DNA of 64,000 bases from Paenibacillus sp. FSL R5-0623. GTDB taxonomy: Bacteria; Bacillota; Bacilli; Paenibacillales; Paenibacillaceae. The position numbers and the translations under genes were made by a program. The stretch spans positions 5,580,001 through 5,644,000 of the forward strand of contig NZ_CP150233.1 in the NCBI RefSeq assembly GCF_037974265.1, written 5' to 3'. Each line of letters opens with the position of its first letter. The first letter of the stretch is position 1. Positions 8,126-17,534 of this stretch are shown here, piece by piece. The notes beneath the pieces were generated by a model that did no database searches, was not told where the DNA came from, and saw nothing but the letters and a program-made list of their open reading frames with translations.

Positions 8126-8911
8126 TTAAGTATCCTCGCGCTGTATGGTTGGACGAATCGGATCAAGTCCTCCAGATACATCCATAATGTTGCCTGTTAT
8201 AAAATCGGAATGATCAAGGCACAGATACGTAATCACTCGTGCAATATCTTCACCGCTGCCTGGACGCCCTCTTGGCGTTTCCTCGTCGGTGATGCCTGCC
8301 ATTTCATCAATCGTTTTCTCTTTGTTCGCACCACGAATGTCACCTGGACATACCATGTTAACTGTAATTCCATACGGGGCTTCTTCAACCGCGAGTGTCT
8401 TTGTAAAAGATACCAGACCCACCTTGGCAGCCGCATATACGGCGCGATGAGGCCAGGATCTCGCTTCTCCAGCATGACTGAAGCCAAAATGGATAATGCG
8501 TCCCCATTGCTTGCGTCTCATCTCTGGCAATACACGCTGATCCAGTAACATCGGTCCCAACAGATTTCCCTGCACAAGCATCTGGACCTCAGCTTCAGAA
8601 TAATCCGCAAATAATCGTCGTTCACGGACAAATGGACCCGCGTTATTCACCAAAATATCAATGCTGCCCAGGTTGCCTTCCACCTGCTCAACCAATGAAG
8701 AGATATCTTCCACCTTGGATATATCAGCCTGGATGGCAATGCACCGCACACCCTTGGCTATAATCTGAGCCTTTAAAGCCTCAGCTTCTGTTCTGCTGTG
8801 TACATAGTTAAGGGCAATATGACACCCTTGATCTGCCAGACTGAGGGCCGTCATTTTACCAAGACCTTTGGCACTTCCCGTTATGAGGGCAATCTTTCCC
8901 TTCACGTTCAT
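8126..8911 (-). CDS. Short-chain dehydrogenase/reductase
   Basis: 261 residues of a classical SDR: cofactor motif TGSAKGLG (11-18), NNAG (89-92), catalytic Ser145, Tyr159 and Lys163 (YAAAK), and a C-terminal GNIMDVSGG block. It oxidises or reduces an unknown alcohol/ketone with NAD(P)(H). Start choice is uncertain: AGAGGGGG abuts the ATG at 8911, and the GTG two codons on (8905) has better spacing; a TTG at 8923 has no ribosome site. The gene is flanked by divergent and convergent genes and is probably transcribed alone. Confidence 0.9.
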   Translation of the reverse strand: MNVKGKIALITGSAKGLGKMTALSLADQGCHIALNYVHSRTEAEALKAQIIAKGVRCIAIQADISKVEDISSLVEQVEGNLGSIDILVNNAGPFVRERRLFADYSEAEVQMLVQGNLLGPMLLDQRVLPEMRRKQWGRIIHFGFSHAGEARSWPHRAVYAAAKVGLVSFTKTLAVEEAPYGITVNMVCPGDIRGANKEKTIDEMAGITDEETPRGRPGSGEDIARVITYLCLDHSDFITGNIMDVSGGLDPIRPTIQREDT

Positions 8912-9076
8912 CCCCCTCTTCAAAGAGCAGTCACTATCCAGTATAAAAGATTTATCGTCCTCCTACAACTCACTTATCCACAAGGGATTATCCACCTTTA
9001 ATTCCAAATATATCTTGATCGAAATCAAACACCTATGGTACTGTCGAGGATATAACCCGAAAGGACCTCTACATGA

Positions 9077-10075
9077 ATGAATAACAAAAGATGGATATCA
9101 TTTCTTACACTTTTAATGTTGAGTTTGTTCACAGTCTCTAGTGCCTTACAGGTATCAGCCGCAAATGAGACTGAACAAACACCTGATGAGTATGATTGGA
9201 TTACTGGACCAGCATCTGTCTCTCTGGACGGTAAGGCCACCCTGGAAGTCCCTGAGAGCCATTCCTATCTGGATAAGGCCAATACCCAACGCTCGATACT
9301 TAACAGTGATGGGAAGCCTAACGGGAATGAAATCGGAAGCCTAACCAGCAATAGTGAATTCGGCTCGTGGTATGTTGTGTTTGAGTACGTGAAAACAGGT
9401 CATATCCATGATGACGATCAAAATTTGAGTGCCGAAGAACTGTTAAGCAGTTATATCCGAGGCACAGAAGAAGATAACAGAGAACTTGATCCTGAATATA
9501 GAACGTACATAACGGGGTGGGAAATCGAACCGGCATATGACAGTACCAAACATCAGTTGGTTTACTCCCTTGGTTTTAAGAATGCTGATCAGCAATCCAT
9601 GGTCAATTACAATGTAAAACTCCTGACACGCGAAGGGTACATCACAGCCATTCTGGTTACAGATACGGCCAACTTTCAACAGAGCCGCCAGGAATTCGAG
9701 GAAACTGTCCTTAATCAACTTAGCATCAATGCAGGATATACCTACGAGGAGTACAATGCTTCGACTGACAAAACATCCACCATAGGACTCAACAGTCTTC
9801 TGATGGGCGGGATCGGGTACACGGCTTCCCAGAAATTCAGTGCTCTTCTTTTGCTCAAAAAAGGATGGGCTTTGATCCTGGTTGTCCTTCTTGGACTAAT
9901 CGGTTGGATCAGATACAAGCTCAAAAGCTCACACGCAGAAGAAGAAACACTCTCTCCCTCCGAGAGGACGTACCTGCAAGAAGCAGATGAGCAGCAGTAT
10001 GCTGATCAGAATGAATTATCCTACTACCGCCAATCTGGGCATCCATCCAACGCGGAGAAACAAGATAAGCCCTAA
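9077..10075 (+). CDS. DUF2167 membrane-anchored protein
   Basis: 332 residues. A signal peptide (about 1-30, ending VSA) is followed by a DUF2167-like extracytoplasmic domain with the conserved run GSWYVVFEYVKTGHI, a DD pair, GWEIEPAYD and the NYNVKLLTREG stretch, then one transmembrane helix near 258-278 and a polar, acidic cytoplasmic tail of about 50 residues. The domain's function is unknown. AAAGGA lies about ten bases upstream of the ATG. It is convergent with metQ across a shared terminator. Confidence 0.85.
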   Translation: MNNKRWISFLTLLMLSLFTVSSALQVSAANETEQTPDEYDWITGPASVSLDGKATLEVPESHSYLDKANTQRSILNSDGKPNGNEIGSLTSNSEFGSWYVVFEYVKTGHIHDDDQNLSAEELLSSYIRGTEEDNRELDPEYRTYITGWEIEPAYDSTKHQLVYSLGFKNADQQSMVNYNVKLLTREGYITAILVTDTANFQQSRQEFEETVLNQLSINAGYTYEEYNASTDKTSTIGLNSLLMGGIGYTASQKFSALLLLKKGWALILVVLLGLIGWIRYKLKSSHAEEETLSPSERTYLQEADEQQYADQNELSYYRQSGHPSNAEKQDKP

Positions 10076-10121
10076 CCCTTCCCTTATTGATCCCCACATC
10101 AGCACAGACTTAGGAAACATA

Positions 10122-10166
10122 AAATAAGCCGTATATCTCTTCTGGAGAGACATACGGCTTATTCTT
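10122..10166. terminator. Bidirectional terminator between DUF2167 gene and metQ
   Basis: AATAAGCCGTAT pairs with ATACGGCTTATT, with an inner TCTCT/AGAGA stem; T-rich on both sides. Confidence 0.88.
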
Positions 10167-10199
10167 AATAGCTTCACATCATATCATACATATCGTGAA

Positions 10200-11039
10200 T
10201 TATTCAGTTGCAGGTTCAACTGCACCTTTATAACGTTCTTTGATGAATGTTTTTACTTCTTCGGAGTGCAAAGCAGCAGCCAGTTTTTGAATTGCATCTG
10301 CATCCTTGTTATCCTCACGGGAAACGAGGATGTTTGCATATGGGTTACCTTGCAGATCTTCGATCAGCAAAGCATCATTCGCCGGATTCAGGTTCGCTTC
10401 GAGTGCATAGTTGGCGTTGATGAATACCAGATCCGCTTCATCCAATTGACGAGGCATCATGGCTGCATCCAGCTCAATGATATCCAGGTTCTTCGGATTG
10501 GCTGTGATATCTTGAATCGTAGATGCAATATTTGTGTTGTCTTTCAGCGTAATAATGCCTTCCTTCGCGAGCAACAATAGGGCACGTCCACCATTCGATG
10601 GGTCATTCGGAATCGCTACTTTTGCGCCGTCTGCCAATTCATCCAAAGACTTAATCTTCTTGGAGTAGCCGCCAAAAGGTTCAACATGAACAGGTGTTAC
10701 AGCAACGAGGTTGAATCCACGTTCTTTATTTTCTGTATCCAGGTAAGGCTGATGCTGGAAGAAGTTTGCATCCAATTTTTTGTCAGCAAGCTGCTGGTTG
10801 GGTTGAACATAGTCATTAAATGTAACGACTTGCAAACGAATACCTTGTGCTTCCAGTTCAGGCTTGATGCTTTCCAGAATCTCTGCATGTGGTGTGGGTG
10901 AAGCTCCAACTTTCAATTCAACCGTGCGTGGTGCACCTGCTGAATTGTCTGCGCCGCTATCCGAGTCCTTGTTGTTTCCGCAAGCTGCGAGAACCGCAAT
11001 CAACATAAGACTAAGTAAAGCAAAAGACCATTTTTTCAT
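10200..11039 (-). CDS. metQ: Methionine ABC transporter substrate-binding lipoprotein
   Basis: 279 residues. A lipoprotein signal ends in LAAC (Cys20), followed by a Ser/Asp/Gly linker and the NlpA/MetQ fold (KVGASPTPHAEILE, FFQHQPYL, IPNDPSNGGRALLLL). It captures methionine at the outer face of the membrane and hands it to MetI. The ATG at 11039 follows AGAAGGGG by eight bases; the longer reading from 11072 has no ribosome site. It is the last gene of the metN-metI-metQ unit, whose expression is set by the SAM riboswitch. Confidence 0.95.
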   Translation of the reverse strand: MKKWSFALLSLMLIAVLAACGNNKDSDSGADNSAGAPRTVELKVGASPTPHAEILESIKPELEAQGIRLQVVTFNDYVQPNQQLADKKLDANFFQHQPYLDTENKERGFNLVAVTPVHVEPFGGYSKKIKSLDELADGAKVAIPNDPSNGGRALLLLAKEGIITLKDNTNIASTIQDITANPKNLDIIELDAAMMPRQLDEADLVFINANYALEANLNPANDALLIEDLQGNPYANILVSREDNKDADAIQKLAAALHSEEVKTFIKERYKGAVEPATE

Positions 11040-11114
11040 GTGTAAAACCCCTTCTCTAATCATTTTTGTCATGTGGCGTCCGCATTATTGCATATCCATC
11101 ATGTTATCTATGTG

Positions 11115-11774
11115 TTATTTCCTGGTGAAAAATGTAACCAAGCGATCTCCAGCCATCTGGAGAATTTGCACAAGAATGATCATCGATACTACGGATATAA
11201 TCATGATTTCATTTTGATAACGATAATACCCATAGTTGATTGCCAGCGTTCCCAGTCCTCCACCACCAACCATGCCCGCCATCGCTGTGTAAGAGACAAG
11301 CGTAACAATGGTAATGGTAATCCCAGCAACCAAACCAGGTAATGCTTCAGGCAGTAATACCCGTCTTACAATCTGTCCGGTCGATGCACCCATCGACTGT
11401 GCCGCTTCAATGACACCCCGATCAACTTCTCGTAACGTCGTCTCCACCAATCGAGCAAAGTAAGGAGCTGCTGAAATAACTAATGGCGGTATAACCCCTA
11501 ACACACCTGTAGCAGTACCGACGAGTGAACGAGTGAATGGAATAAGAGCAACAATTAATATGATAAATGGGACTGAGCGCAAAATATTCACAATCAAGGA
11601 CAATATAATGTACACCGTCCGTGACTTGATCGAAGCAGATCGGGCTGTCATGAACAGCAGTACTCCGAGCGGTAAACCAAAGATAACAGTAAACAAGCCT
11701 GATACACCCAAAATTTGCAGTGTCTCTATGGAAGCTTTACCAACCTCTTCCCAGCGAACGGTTGAAAAATCCAT
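11115..11774 (-). CDS. metI: Methionine ABC transporter permease
   Basis: 219 residues with about five to six membrane helices and the permease EAA-type loop (EAAQSMGASTGQIVRRVLLPEALPG) that docks to the ATPase. It forms the homodimeric channel of the MetNIQ importer. It starts directly after the metN stop (11775), so translation is coupled. Called metP in Bacillus. Confidence 0.94.
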   Translation of the reverse strand: MDFSTVRWEEVGKASIETLQILGVSGLFTVIFGLPLGVLLFMTARSASIKSRTVYIILSLIVNILRSVPFIILIVALIPFTRSLVGTATGVLGVIPPLVISAAPYFARLVETTLREVDRGVIEAAQSMGASTGQIVRRVLLPEALPGLVAGITITIVTLVSYTAMAGMVGGGGLGTLAINYGYYRYQNEIMIISVVSMIILVQILQMAGDRLVTFFTRK

Positions 11775-12809
11775 CTAACGAAGCACCTCCACATCAAGTC
11801 CCTCAGCGGTTAGTTCTGATATCGTCCGATCAATCGCATTTGAATCACCCTCGAACCGAACGGTCAGCTGTCCATAAGGTACCTGTTTAATCGTAGAGAT
11901 TGTTCCTTGCAGGATGGCAAAATCCACGCCTGTCTTACGTACCGTTCTGGACAAAATCGCTTCATATGTTTTGTTACCCAGAAAAGATATCTTCACAAGT
12001 TTGGAAGCAGCACCTGCCTGCAATTCAACGCCTGCATTCGCCAGAGCGGTCTCTTCCAGAGCAAGTCCAGCTTCATGGTCACGCATCATGAAGTCCCGCG
12101 TAATCGCATGTTTCGGCTTCAGGAACACTTCTGTTACAGGTCCCTGTTCCACAATGCCACCTTGATGAATAACAGCCACCTTGTCACAGATGTTCTGAAT
12201 GACATGCATCTCATGTGTAATCAGTACAATCGTGAGGTTATACTTTTCATTAATGTCGAGTAATAACTTCAGGATTGAATTTGTCGTCTGCGGATCAAGT
12301 GCCGAAGTAGCCTCATCACAGAGAAGTACATTCGGATCACTTGCAAGTGCTCTCGCAATCCCTACACGTTGTTTCTGGCCACCCGATAATTGAGCCGGAT
12401 ATTTGCTGCTATGGTGCTCCAGACCAACCAGTGCCAGCATTTCCTTCACTTTGCGATCAATGGCTTCCTTGGGTGTATTCACAAGCTTTAGTGGAAAAGC
12501 TACATTGTCATATACCGTTGCCGAGGATAACAGATTAAAGTGTTGAAAAATCATCCCGATTTTGCGTCTCTGTTGCTGCAATTCGGTTTTGCTCAGTTCA
12601 GTCAGGTTGATTCCGTCAACCCATACTTCACCCTCCGTAGGCCGTTCCAGCAAATTAATACAGCGAATCAATGTGCTTTTGCCCGCTCCGGAATGGCCAA
12701 TCACTCCGTAGATTTCACCCTTTTGGATGCTCAAATTCAGCTCGGACAACGCTGTTGTAGATTTTGCCCCTTTGCCGTACGTTTTCGTTAAACCTTTTAA
12801 TTCAATCAA
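11775..12809 (-). CDS. metN: Methionine ABC transporter ATPase
   Basis: 344 residues. Walker A GHSGAGKS (38-45), signature LSGGQ, Walker B VLLCDEATSALD and switch His (ITHEMH) form the ATPase; the last 90 residues are the NIL regulatory domain, which binds methionine and inhibits transport when the inner pool is high. The TTG at 12809 (MIELKGL...) is preferred because GGAAAGGGG lies nine bases before it; GTG codons at 12815 and 12833 are too close to, or upstream of, that site. First gene of the operon, downstream of the S-box. Confidence 0.93.
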   Translation of the reverse strand: MIELKGLTKTYGKGAKSTTALSELNLSIQKGEIYGVIGHSGAGKSTLIRCINLLERPTEGEVWVDGINLTELSKTELQQQRRKIGMIFQHFNLLSSATVYDNVAFPLKLVNTPKEAIDRKVKEMLALVGLEHHSSKYPAQLSGGQKQRVGIARALASDPNVLLCDEATSALDPQTTNSILKLLLDINEKYNLTIVLITHEMHVIQNICDKVAVIHQGGIVEQGPVTEVFLKPKHAITRDFMMRDHEAGLALEETALANAGVELQAGAASKLVKISFLGNKTYEAILSRTVRKTGVDFAILQGTISTIKQVPYGQLTVRFEGDSNAIDRTISELTAEGLDVEVLR

Positions 12810-12880
12810 TCGCACTTGCCCCTTTCCAACCACCTACATGTATCTTTACCCGATCTAAAGGAAAACTCCCCTTAAAGTAC

Positions 12881-12919
12881 AAAAAAAAGAGCCCTTTGCA
12901 GATACAAAGAGGGCTCTTT
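12881..12919 (-). terminator. Rho-independent terminator of the S-box leader
   Basis: Minus strand: AGAGCCCTCTTTG pairs with CAAAGGGCTCT (small bulge) and is followed by eight T. It is the expression platform of the SAM riboswitch, ended by default when SAM is bound. Confidence 0.92.
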
Positions 12920-12934
12920 ACGTGAAAGAATATA

Positions 12935-13078
12935 CCTTCTCATCTGCCAAAATCGTGTCTCGCACCATTTTGTAGGAATTAGCACCTAACATCTATAACG
13001 AATGATACATGTATCATGTCGTTACAAATCGGTTGCCGGGCTTCATCGGGCCTGTCCCTCCGCCGCTCTCGATAAGAA
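12935..13078 (-). ncRNA. SAM-I (S-box) riboswitch
   Basis: On the minus strand the leader begins CTTATCGAGAG, has the core GGCGGAGGGACAGGCCC, GATGAAGCCCGGCAACC, then a GGTGCTAATTCC block and the closing GATGAGAAGG. These are the hallmark conserved parts of the S-box with helices P1-P4 and the kink-turn. High SAM favours the terminator at 12881-12919 and turns the metNIQ importer off. The leader region 13079-13214 upstream has no clear promoter by eye. Confidence 0.97.
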
Positions 13079-13214
13079 ATATGTTGTTGTAGGATTTTAT
13101 AAGTTCATGTAGTTTATGCTTTATAATGTGAACGTAACTTTTGAAATATCAGTTCAATCTTTGTCACTGTAACATACTAATTGAAACTCAGTATATTCCA
13201 AGTATTCCGATTTG

Positions 13215-13931
13215 TCAAAGGGAATTATTTCTTTTCCATATTTTGTTGATATAACTATAAGAGGCTGTTAACGTTTCACAGACCATATCCACGCCCTGAC
13301 GCATTTCCTGCACATGCTGATTCAGATCCTCCAATTTCACTTTACCTTGCAGGGTCTGATGTAACTGCCACAGGTCATCATGCATTTCAGAGTTCATGTA
13401 GTGAATTTCCATATTACGTCGTTTGCGCAGCTTGCTCATCGGTTCACGATAAGAGTCCTTGATCTGTATTAATTGCAACGCAAGATCATGATGCTCCCTC
13501 GCATAATCGAACTGCCTTAACACCGTAAAATAAGAAAAATGCGCTTTGGTATTGGAAGTATTCAGCTGGAATATTTCATTTAATACCGTGCCCACTTTAT
13601 CCAGAATGGCAAAGCAGCGGATAAAGCCATCTTTGTAGAAATACACATACCGGGCATACTCGGCTTTTTCTGCCGGGGTCATATCGTCTGTTGAGCCTGC
13701 AACGACCTTTTTGCGAAAATGTGCAGCAGCGAAACAGCTTTGCTCCAGTTCATCCAATGAGGAGATGAGTCCCTGGGTCCACACATACAGTTTCCGATAG
13801 TCATGCGTGGGATCATGGTCCACATGCATTTGTCGCTGAAATAGCTCAAGCGTATGCGCCATTGCGTCCATCGCTGCCTTCAATTTACCTTCGTTTATAC
13901 GTGGCTTTTCCCCCAACAACGTTCGCAGCAT
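13215..13931 (-). CDS. Cthe_2314-like HEPN domain protein
   Basis: 238 residues, all-helical and soluble. It carries the HEPN signature Arg172-Asn173-x3-His177 (RNMEIH) in a basic stretch (KLRKRRNMEIHY), which forms the RNase active site in nuclease HEPN proteins. General resemblance is to the Cthe_2314 HEPN family known in Clostridia and Paenibacillus; this family assignment is from memory. The start is fixed by GAGGAGG six bases before the ATG at 13931. No partner nucleotidyltransferase or antitoxin gene adjoins it, so it is not an obvious toxin-antitoxin module. Confidence 0.75.
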   Translation of the reverse strand: MLRTLLGEKPRINEGKLKAAMDAMAHTLELFQRQMHVDHDPTHDYRKLYVWTQGLISSLDELEQSCFAAAHFRKKVVAGSTDDMTPAEKAEYARYVYFYKDGFIRCFAILDKVGTVLNEIFQLNTSNTKAHFSYFTVLRQFDYAREHHDLALQLIQIKDSYREPMSKLRKRRNMEIHYMNSEMHDDLWQLHQTLQGKVKLEDLNQHVQEMRQGVDMVCETLTASYSYINKIWKRNNSL

Positions 13932-14122
13932 ATCTAACCTCCTCTTTTCCAAATCAACAAGAATTCATCACCGTAAACGTAACACATCATCCATTCCGTG
14001 TAATTGCTGCTTGCCATAGGTTGCCCTGATCCCCCTGACATCAAACAAAGTCCACCTGTCCAATGATGTACATCACTGGATGGTGAACTTTCATGTTTAG
14101 CCCACAAGAATGGAGCTATGTC

Positions 14123-15061
14123 TTAGAATCGATTAACCGGGCGATGCAGCTTGTACACCAGGAAACTCATATACGTTAAGACTCCGAACAATAGGGCGAT
14201 ATCCAGCATATGAGCAAGAGCTACGAACATGTATACTTCAGGACGGTTCATTGTCACCATCATGAAAATACCAATGACTACTTGCATCAGAATAAGAACA
14301 ACGGATACCACACCAAGAGTACGCATTTCCTTGTTGTCCGGATGATTACGGTAAGCGAAGTGACCCAGGATTGCGATAACAATCACGAGCGACGCAGCTG
14401 CTGCACGGTGAGCAAAAGCAACCGCTACCCCACCTGAAAGCTCAGGAATAATCTGCCCGTTACAGAGCGGAAATCCGGAACATCCGCCGGCAGAATCCGT
14501 GTGGCTCACAAATGCACCCGTGTATACCACGAGATATGTGTAAATGGTGGAGAACCAGACCAGATTCCTGAATTTTTTAGTGACCCGAGGGTATTTATTC
14601 AGGCGCTCCAATCCACCATCTTTGGCCTCCTGCCTTATGCCCAGCGCCATCATTAGGGAACTGGCAAAAGCAATCAGTGCAAAGCCGAAATGCAGTGCCA
14701 TGACTGCTGAAGATTGGGAGAAGACAACGGCAAAAGCCCCCATGATTCCCTGGACGATAACAAATACCAGAGTTAAGAAAGAAAACAATTGCAGGTCACG
14801 GCGTGACTTGCCGAATCGCAGAAAAGCCACAAACGAGGCAATGGACAACAGTCCAGCCAGTGCACTCACAGCGCGATGGGAATATTCAATGAGTGAAGCC
14901 ACAGTATGTGCGGGAACGAGTTTTCCGTTACATAAAGGCCATTCCGTTCCGCAGCCAAGGCCCGATTCCGTTTTGGTTACAATGCCTCCACCAAAAGTGG
15001 CCAGAAACATGACAAGACAGGTTAATACGGTTAACCATTTAAACAAAGTTAAGTGTTTCAA
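14123..15061 (-). CDS. ctaA: Heme A synthase
   Basis: 312 residues with eight membrane helices in two four-helix halves. Heme ligands are visible at His62, His124, His216 and His282, the key Glu59 precedes the first, and extracellular cysteine pairs Cys37/Cys44 and Cys192/Cys198 are present. It oxidises the C8 methyl of heme O to make heme A for aa3-type oxidase. The start is TTG 15061 with GGTGAG six to seven bases upstream. Upstream is a TATAAT box (minus strand, about 15150) and a 7+7 palindrome AATGACC-CACA-GGTCATT (15214-15231). It is separate from the SCO gene at 33 kb. Confidence 0.94.
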   Translation of the reverse strand: MKHLTLFKWLTVLTCLVMFLATFGGGIVTKTESGLGCGTEWPLCNGKLVPAHTVASLIEYSHRAVSALAGLLSIASFVAFLRFGKSRRDLQLFSFLTLVFVIVQGIMGAFAVVFSQSSAVMALHFGFALIAFASSLMMALGIRQEAKDGGLERLNKYPRVTKKFRNLVWFSTIYTYLVVYTGAFVSHTDSAGGCSGFPLCNGQIIPELSGGVAVAFAHRAAAASLVIVIAILGHFAYRNHPDNKEMRTLGVVSVVLILMQVVIGIFMMVTMNRPEVYMFVALAHMLDIALLFGVLTYMSFLVYKLHRPVNRF

Positions 15062-15279
15062 TTTTTTCTCACCCGCTGTTGGTTTAAGATGGCGAAGAAT
15101 ATTCTCCGCTTGTTTCGGTACTTTGACACTTATTTCACAACTAAATTCATTATACCGGATAAAATGTTCATTGACGTCGCGCTTTGTGACAAAATGTTAA
15201 CGTCTGGTGAAATAATGACCCACAGGTCATTGAGGATATGTAGAGAAAGGTTTCTTACATAGAACATGTCGAACACACA

Positions 15280-15319
15280 AACGCCATTTCCCTATTTCAA
15301 GAGAAATGGCGTTCTTTTT
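15280..15319. terminator. Hairpin terminator between the thioredoxin gene and ctaA
   Basis: AACGCCATTTC pairs perfectly with GAAATGGCGTT. The better T-run (CTTTTTATTATA) is on the plus strand, where no gene precedes it; on the minus strand TTTGTGTG follows. The rest of 15062-15354 holds only the ctaA upstream region. Confidence 0.65.
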
Positions 15320-15354
15320 ATTATACCCTTTTACGACATGAACCTGTCATACTT

Positions 15355-15562
15355 TTATATAAGTTCAATGAAACATTTACACAATAACGGAGAAGACAGA
15401 AATAACCAGAAGAAGCGAAGCTAAAAGCTTTCTGAAAGAAAGCTGCATCGGAAGCATATGCTTCGCCTTTATCCCCAGATTTCCCCCTTTATAAAAGGGA
15501 TCAAAAGGTTATTCTGTCATCGGAGTGTCTGTGTGAATATTCATTAGTTGAACTTGTATAAC
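15355..15562 (+). repeat. Family B dispersed repeat, copy 1
   Basis: The core (about 15409-15500) shares AGAAGCG, the AGCTTTC/GAAAGCT hairpin and TTCGCCTTTATCC blocks with the copies at 32.3 and 51.6 kb. Outer arms 15355-15407 and 15506-15560 are imperfect inverted repeats that include ACAGAATAACC and TTATA-AAGTTCAA. The whole can fold as one long hairpin directly behind the thioredoxin stop codon. Confidence 0.65.
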
Positions 15563-15563
15563 T

Positions 15564-15908
15564 TCATTTATGGATCGTGTTGTACACCTCAACTGCGCGA
15601 TCCAGGAACTGCTCAATCTCTTCTCTCGACTTGCGCAGCTTGTTCACATACCGTACCAGTTCGCGGCCATCTGTATACGCCACAAAGCTTGGGATGCCAA
15701 GAATATTCTGTTCTTCACTAACAGTTCCAACCTGATCCACATCGACCTCAATCAAAGTCAGTTCACGTGCATATTTCTCTTCAACCTCAGGCATAAACGG
15801 ATCAATGTATTTGCAGTCACCACACCAGTCTGCCTTGAATACGGCAATCGTCAAACGTGGGGATTGGATGGCTACATCAAAAGCCGGTTTGGAAGTAATC
15901 TGTTCCAT
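15564..15908 (-). CDS. Thioredoxin family protein
   Basis: 114 residues with the redox motif Trp28-Cys29-Gly-Asp-Cys32 and the cis-proline loop GIPSF. WCGDC differs from the WCGPC of housekeeping thioredoxin, so redox potential and partners probably differ. Cytoplasmic; no signal peptide. GGGAG lies nine bases before the ATG. Its stop abuts a family B repeat, which could serve as a 3' stabiliser or terminator. Confidence 0.92.
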   Translation of the reverse strand: MEQITSKPAFDVAIQSPRLTIAVFKADWCGDCKYIDPFMPEVEEKYARELTLIEVDVDQVGTVSEEQNILGIPSFVAYTDGRELVRYVNKLRKSREEIEQFLDRAVEVYNTIHK

Positions 15909-16050
15909 TCAGTTCATCTCCCTTTCTGTACCTTGTCTTACCCTAAGTGAAGCAAATTGGCGAGTGGAAGTCAAATAATCAGCGCATACTTAGAATAAAC
16001 CACATGCTCTGTGAATTTAAACCCAGAACATCATGAAAGGATGTCACATC

Positions 16051-17337
16051 ATGACTTCCACCAGAACCGATTCTTCCAGCGAACAGCATCACGGTTCCCT
16101 CCTGCAGATGGTCCGTTCCATTCCGGGTGCTGCCCGGGAAATCTGGCGTGGCAAACAGGCTGCATGGCAAGCTTCAGCACAGCTTCGTCACCCCTTGCGT
16201 GACATCGATTGGGATACCGATACGGCAGCTGCCTTGCAGTCTGAGGTGGAGCGTTTGTTACCTGCGGGCAGCAAATCTTTTGCACGCACGGACCAGGTTC
16301 AAAGCGCACTCGTCTGCGAAGAAGATTGCATCATTCTGGAAGAGATTAAGACACTGACCCAGGAGCATAATCGGAGTAATATCACCCGCACGGCAGCCTA
16401 TCTGGAATGTTATGAGCAATATCCCGAACTGCATTGGGCACTGCTGGCCCATATGGTCTCTCGCAACGGCGGATATCACATGACAGATCTTCAGAGTGAC
16501 TTGATGCATAATCTGCAGAATCAAAGCGATCGCGAGCGTATGTATCGGCTGCTGGAGCGATGCAATGCACTCATTTTCCAGGATGCATATCCCCAGCTTC
16601 TGCTGTATATGAACAGTCGTCGGATCGGACGAAGCTGTTTCCATCTCTTGTCGCACTTTCACGTATCGGCGTTTATGACGCCGTTTTGGGAACGCTTTTG
16701 GCTGGAACGATGCAGTTCACTGCTAAGTGTGGCATTAATTATTAATGAGCAGAACTATATCGAGAGCCGAGTCGTGCAGCATCCTTATTTTCAAAAAGAA
16801 GTACTCTCCAAACCCGCATTCCATCTGCATAATCTGGCGGGTCTGAATCATATCGTTTTCCCTCTTGGACGAGGAGCAGGACTCGCAGGACGCGTCATTG
16901 AACATTTTGGCAAGTTGGATGAGCGAATCATGTTTGGCAAAGGCCTATATGCTTTGTTGTTTGGTATGGAGCAAGTACACACACAAGTGTTGGAGTTCGC
17001 ACGTTTGGTTCCCCATCGTGGCTCGCGCGCTGAATATTGGCCTGGGCTGTTTACCATTCGTGAAGACGAGGCGGGTGAACATACATTATACGCTCAGGCG
17101 TTACTGGATGAGGAATGGCTTCCAGAAGGGCAACGATTATATAGTCCGGAACTGCTCTCCGTATGGGGAGACACGCCTTATGAACCGATCACCAGACAGG
17201 ACTGGCTTCAGACTCGGGATTGTCTCGGTTATCTGACGGCACCGCGGCGTCCATGGCTATTCGAGATGAGTCACGAACACCGGTATGGCATGCTGAAAAC
17301 AGCACTGGCTCATGATGCTAAAGCCATCACACACTAA
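16051..17337 (+). CDS. DUF2515 family protein (YppC-like)
   Basis: 428 residues, soluble. Matches the DUF2515/YppC family by its conserved block NITRTAAYLECYEQYPELHWALLAHMVSRNGG and the LFTIREDE/YSPEL region. The family is found in Bacillota spore formers and has no known activity. The ATG at 16051 has AAAGGA about eight bases upstream; the ATG at 16033 overlaps that site. It stands alone on the plus strand between minus-strand genes. Confidence 0.85.
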   Translation: MTSTRTDSSSEQHHGSLLQMVRSIPGAAREIWRGKQAAWQASAQLRHPLRDIDWDTDTAAALQSEVERLLPAGSKSFARTDQVQSALVCEEDCIILEEIKTLTQEHNRSNITRTAAYLECYEQYPELHWALLAHMVSRNGGYHMTDLQSDLMHNLQNQSDRERMYRLLERCNALIFQDAYPQLLLYMNSRRIGRSCFHLLSHFHVSAFMTPFWERFWLERCSSLLSVALIINEQNYIESRVVQHPYFQKEVLSKPAFHLHNLAGLNHIVFPLGRGAGLAGRVIEHFGKLDERIMFGKGLYALLFGMEQVHTQVLEFARLVPHRGSRAEYWPGLFTIREDEAGEHTLYAQALLDEEWLPEGQRLYSPELLSVWGDTPYEPITRQDWLQTRDCLGYLTAPRRPWLFEMSHEHRYGMLKTALAHDAKAITH

Positions 17338-17450
17338 TCTAAAGATCATATAGAGCAGGCAAAGACGGATGATGTGAACACCGATGTACCGCTAATCCTC
17401 GCTTGCTGGACTAATGTAAAGTTCAGTCGCTCAGCTCTCCTTATCTATAC

Positions 17451-17484
17451 AAAAAGCCCTGTCCGCTTAACAGCAGACAGAGCT
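17451..17484 (-). terminator. Terminator of the lipid flippase gene
   Basis: Minus strand: a 12-bp stem (AGCTCTGTCTGC with G-U pairs on the other arm) and a six-base loop, followed by TTTTTG. Confidence 0.85.
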
Positions 17485-17534
17485 TGTATCCAATTTCCAC
17501 AAAATAGTAATGCTTGAATGGTACTCCTTGCATT

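Noticed and set aside
15053..15262. A 69-codon plus-strand frame before the hairpin at 15280
   Set aside because: It starts inside the ctaA 5' end, lacks a ribosome site and covers the ctaA promoter region.
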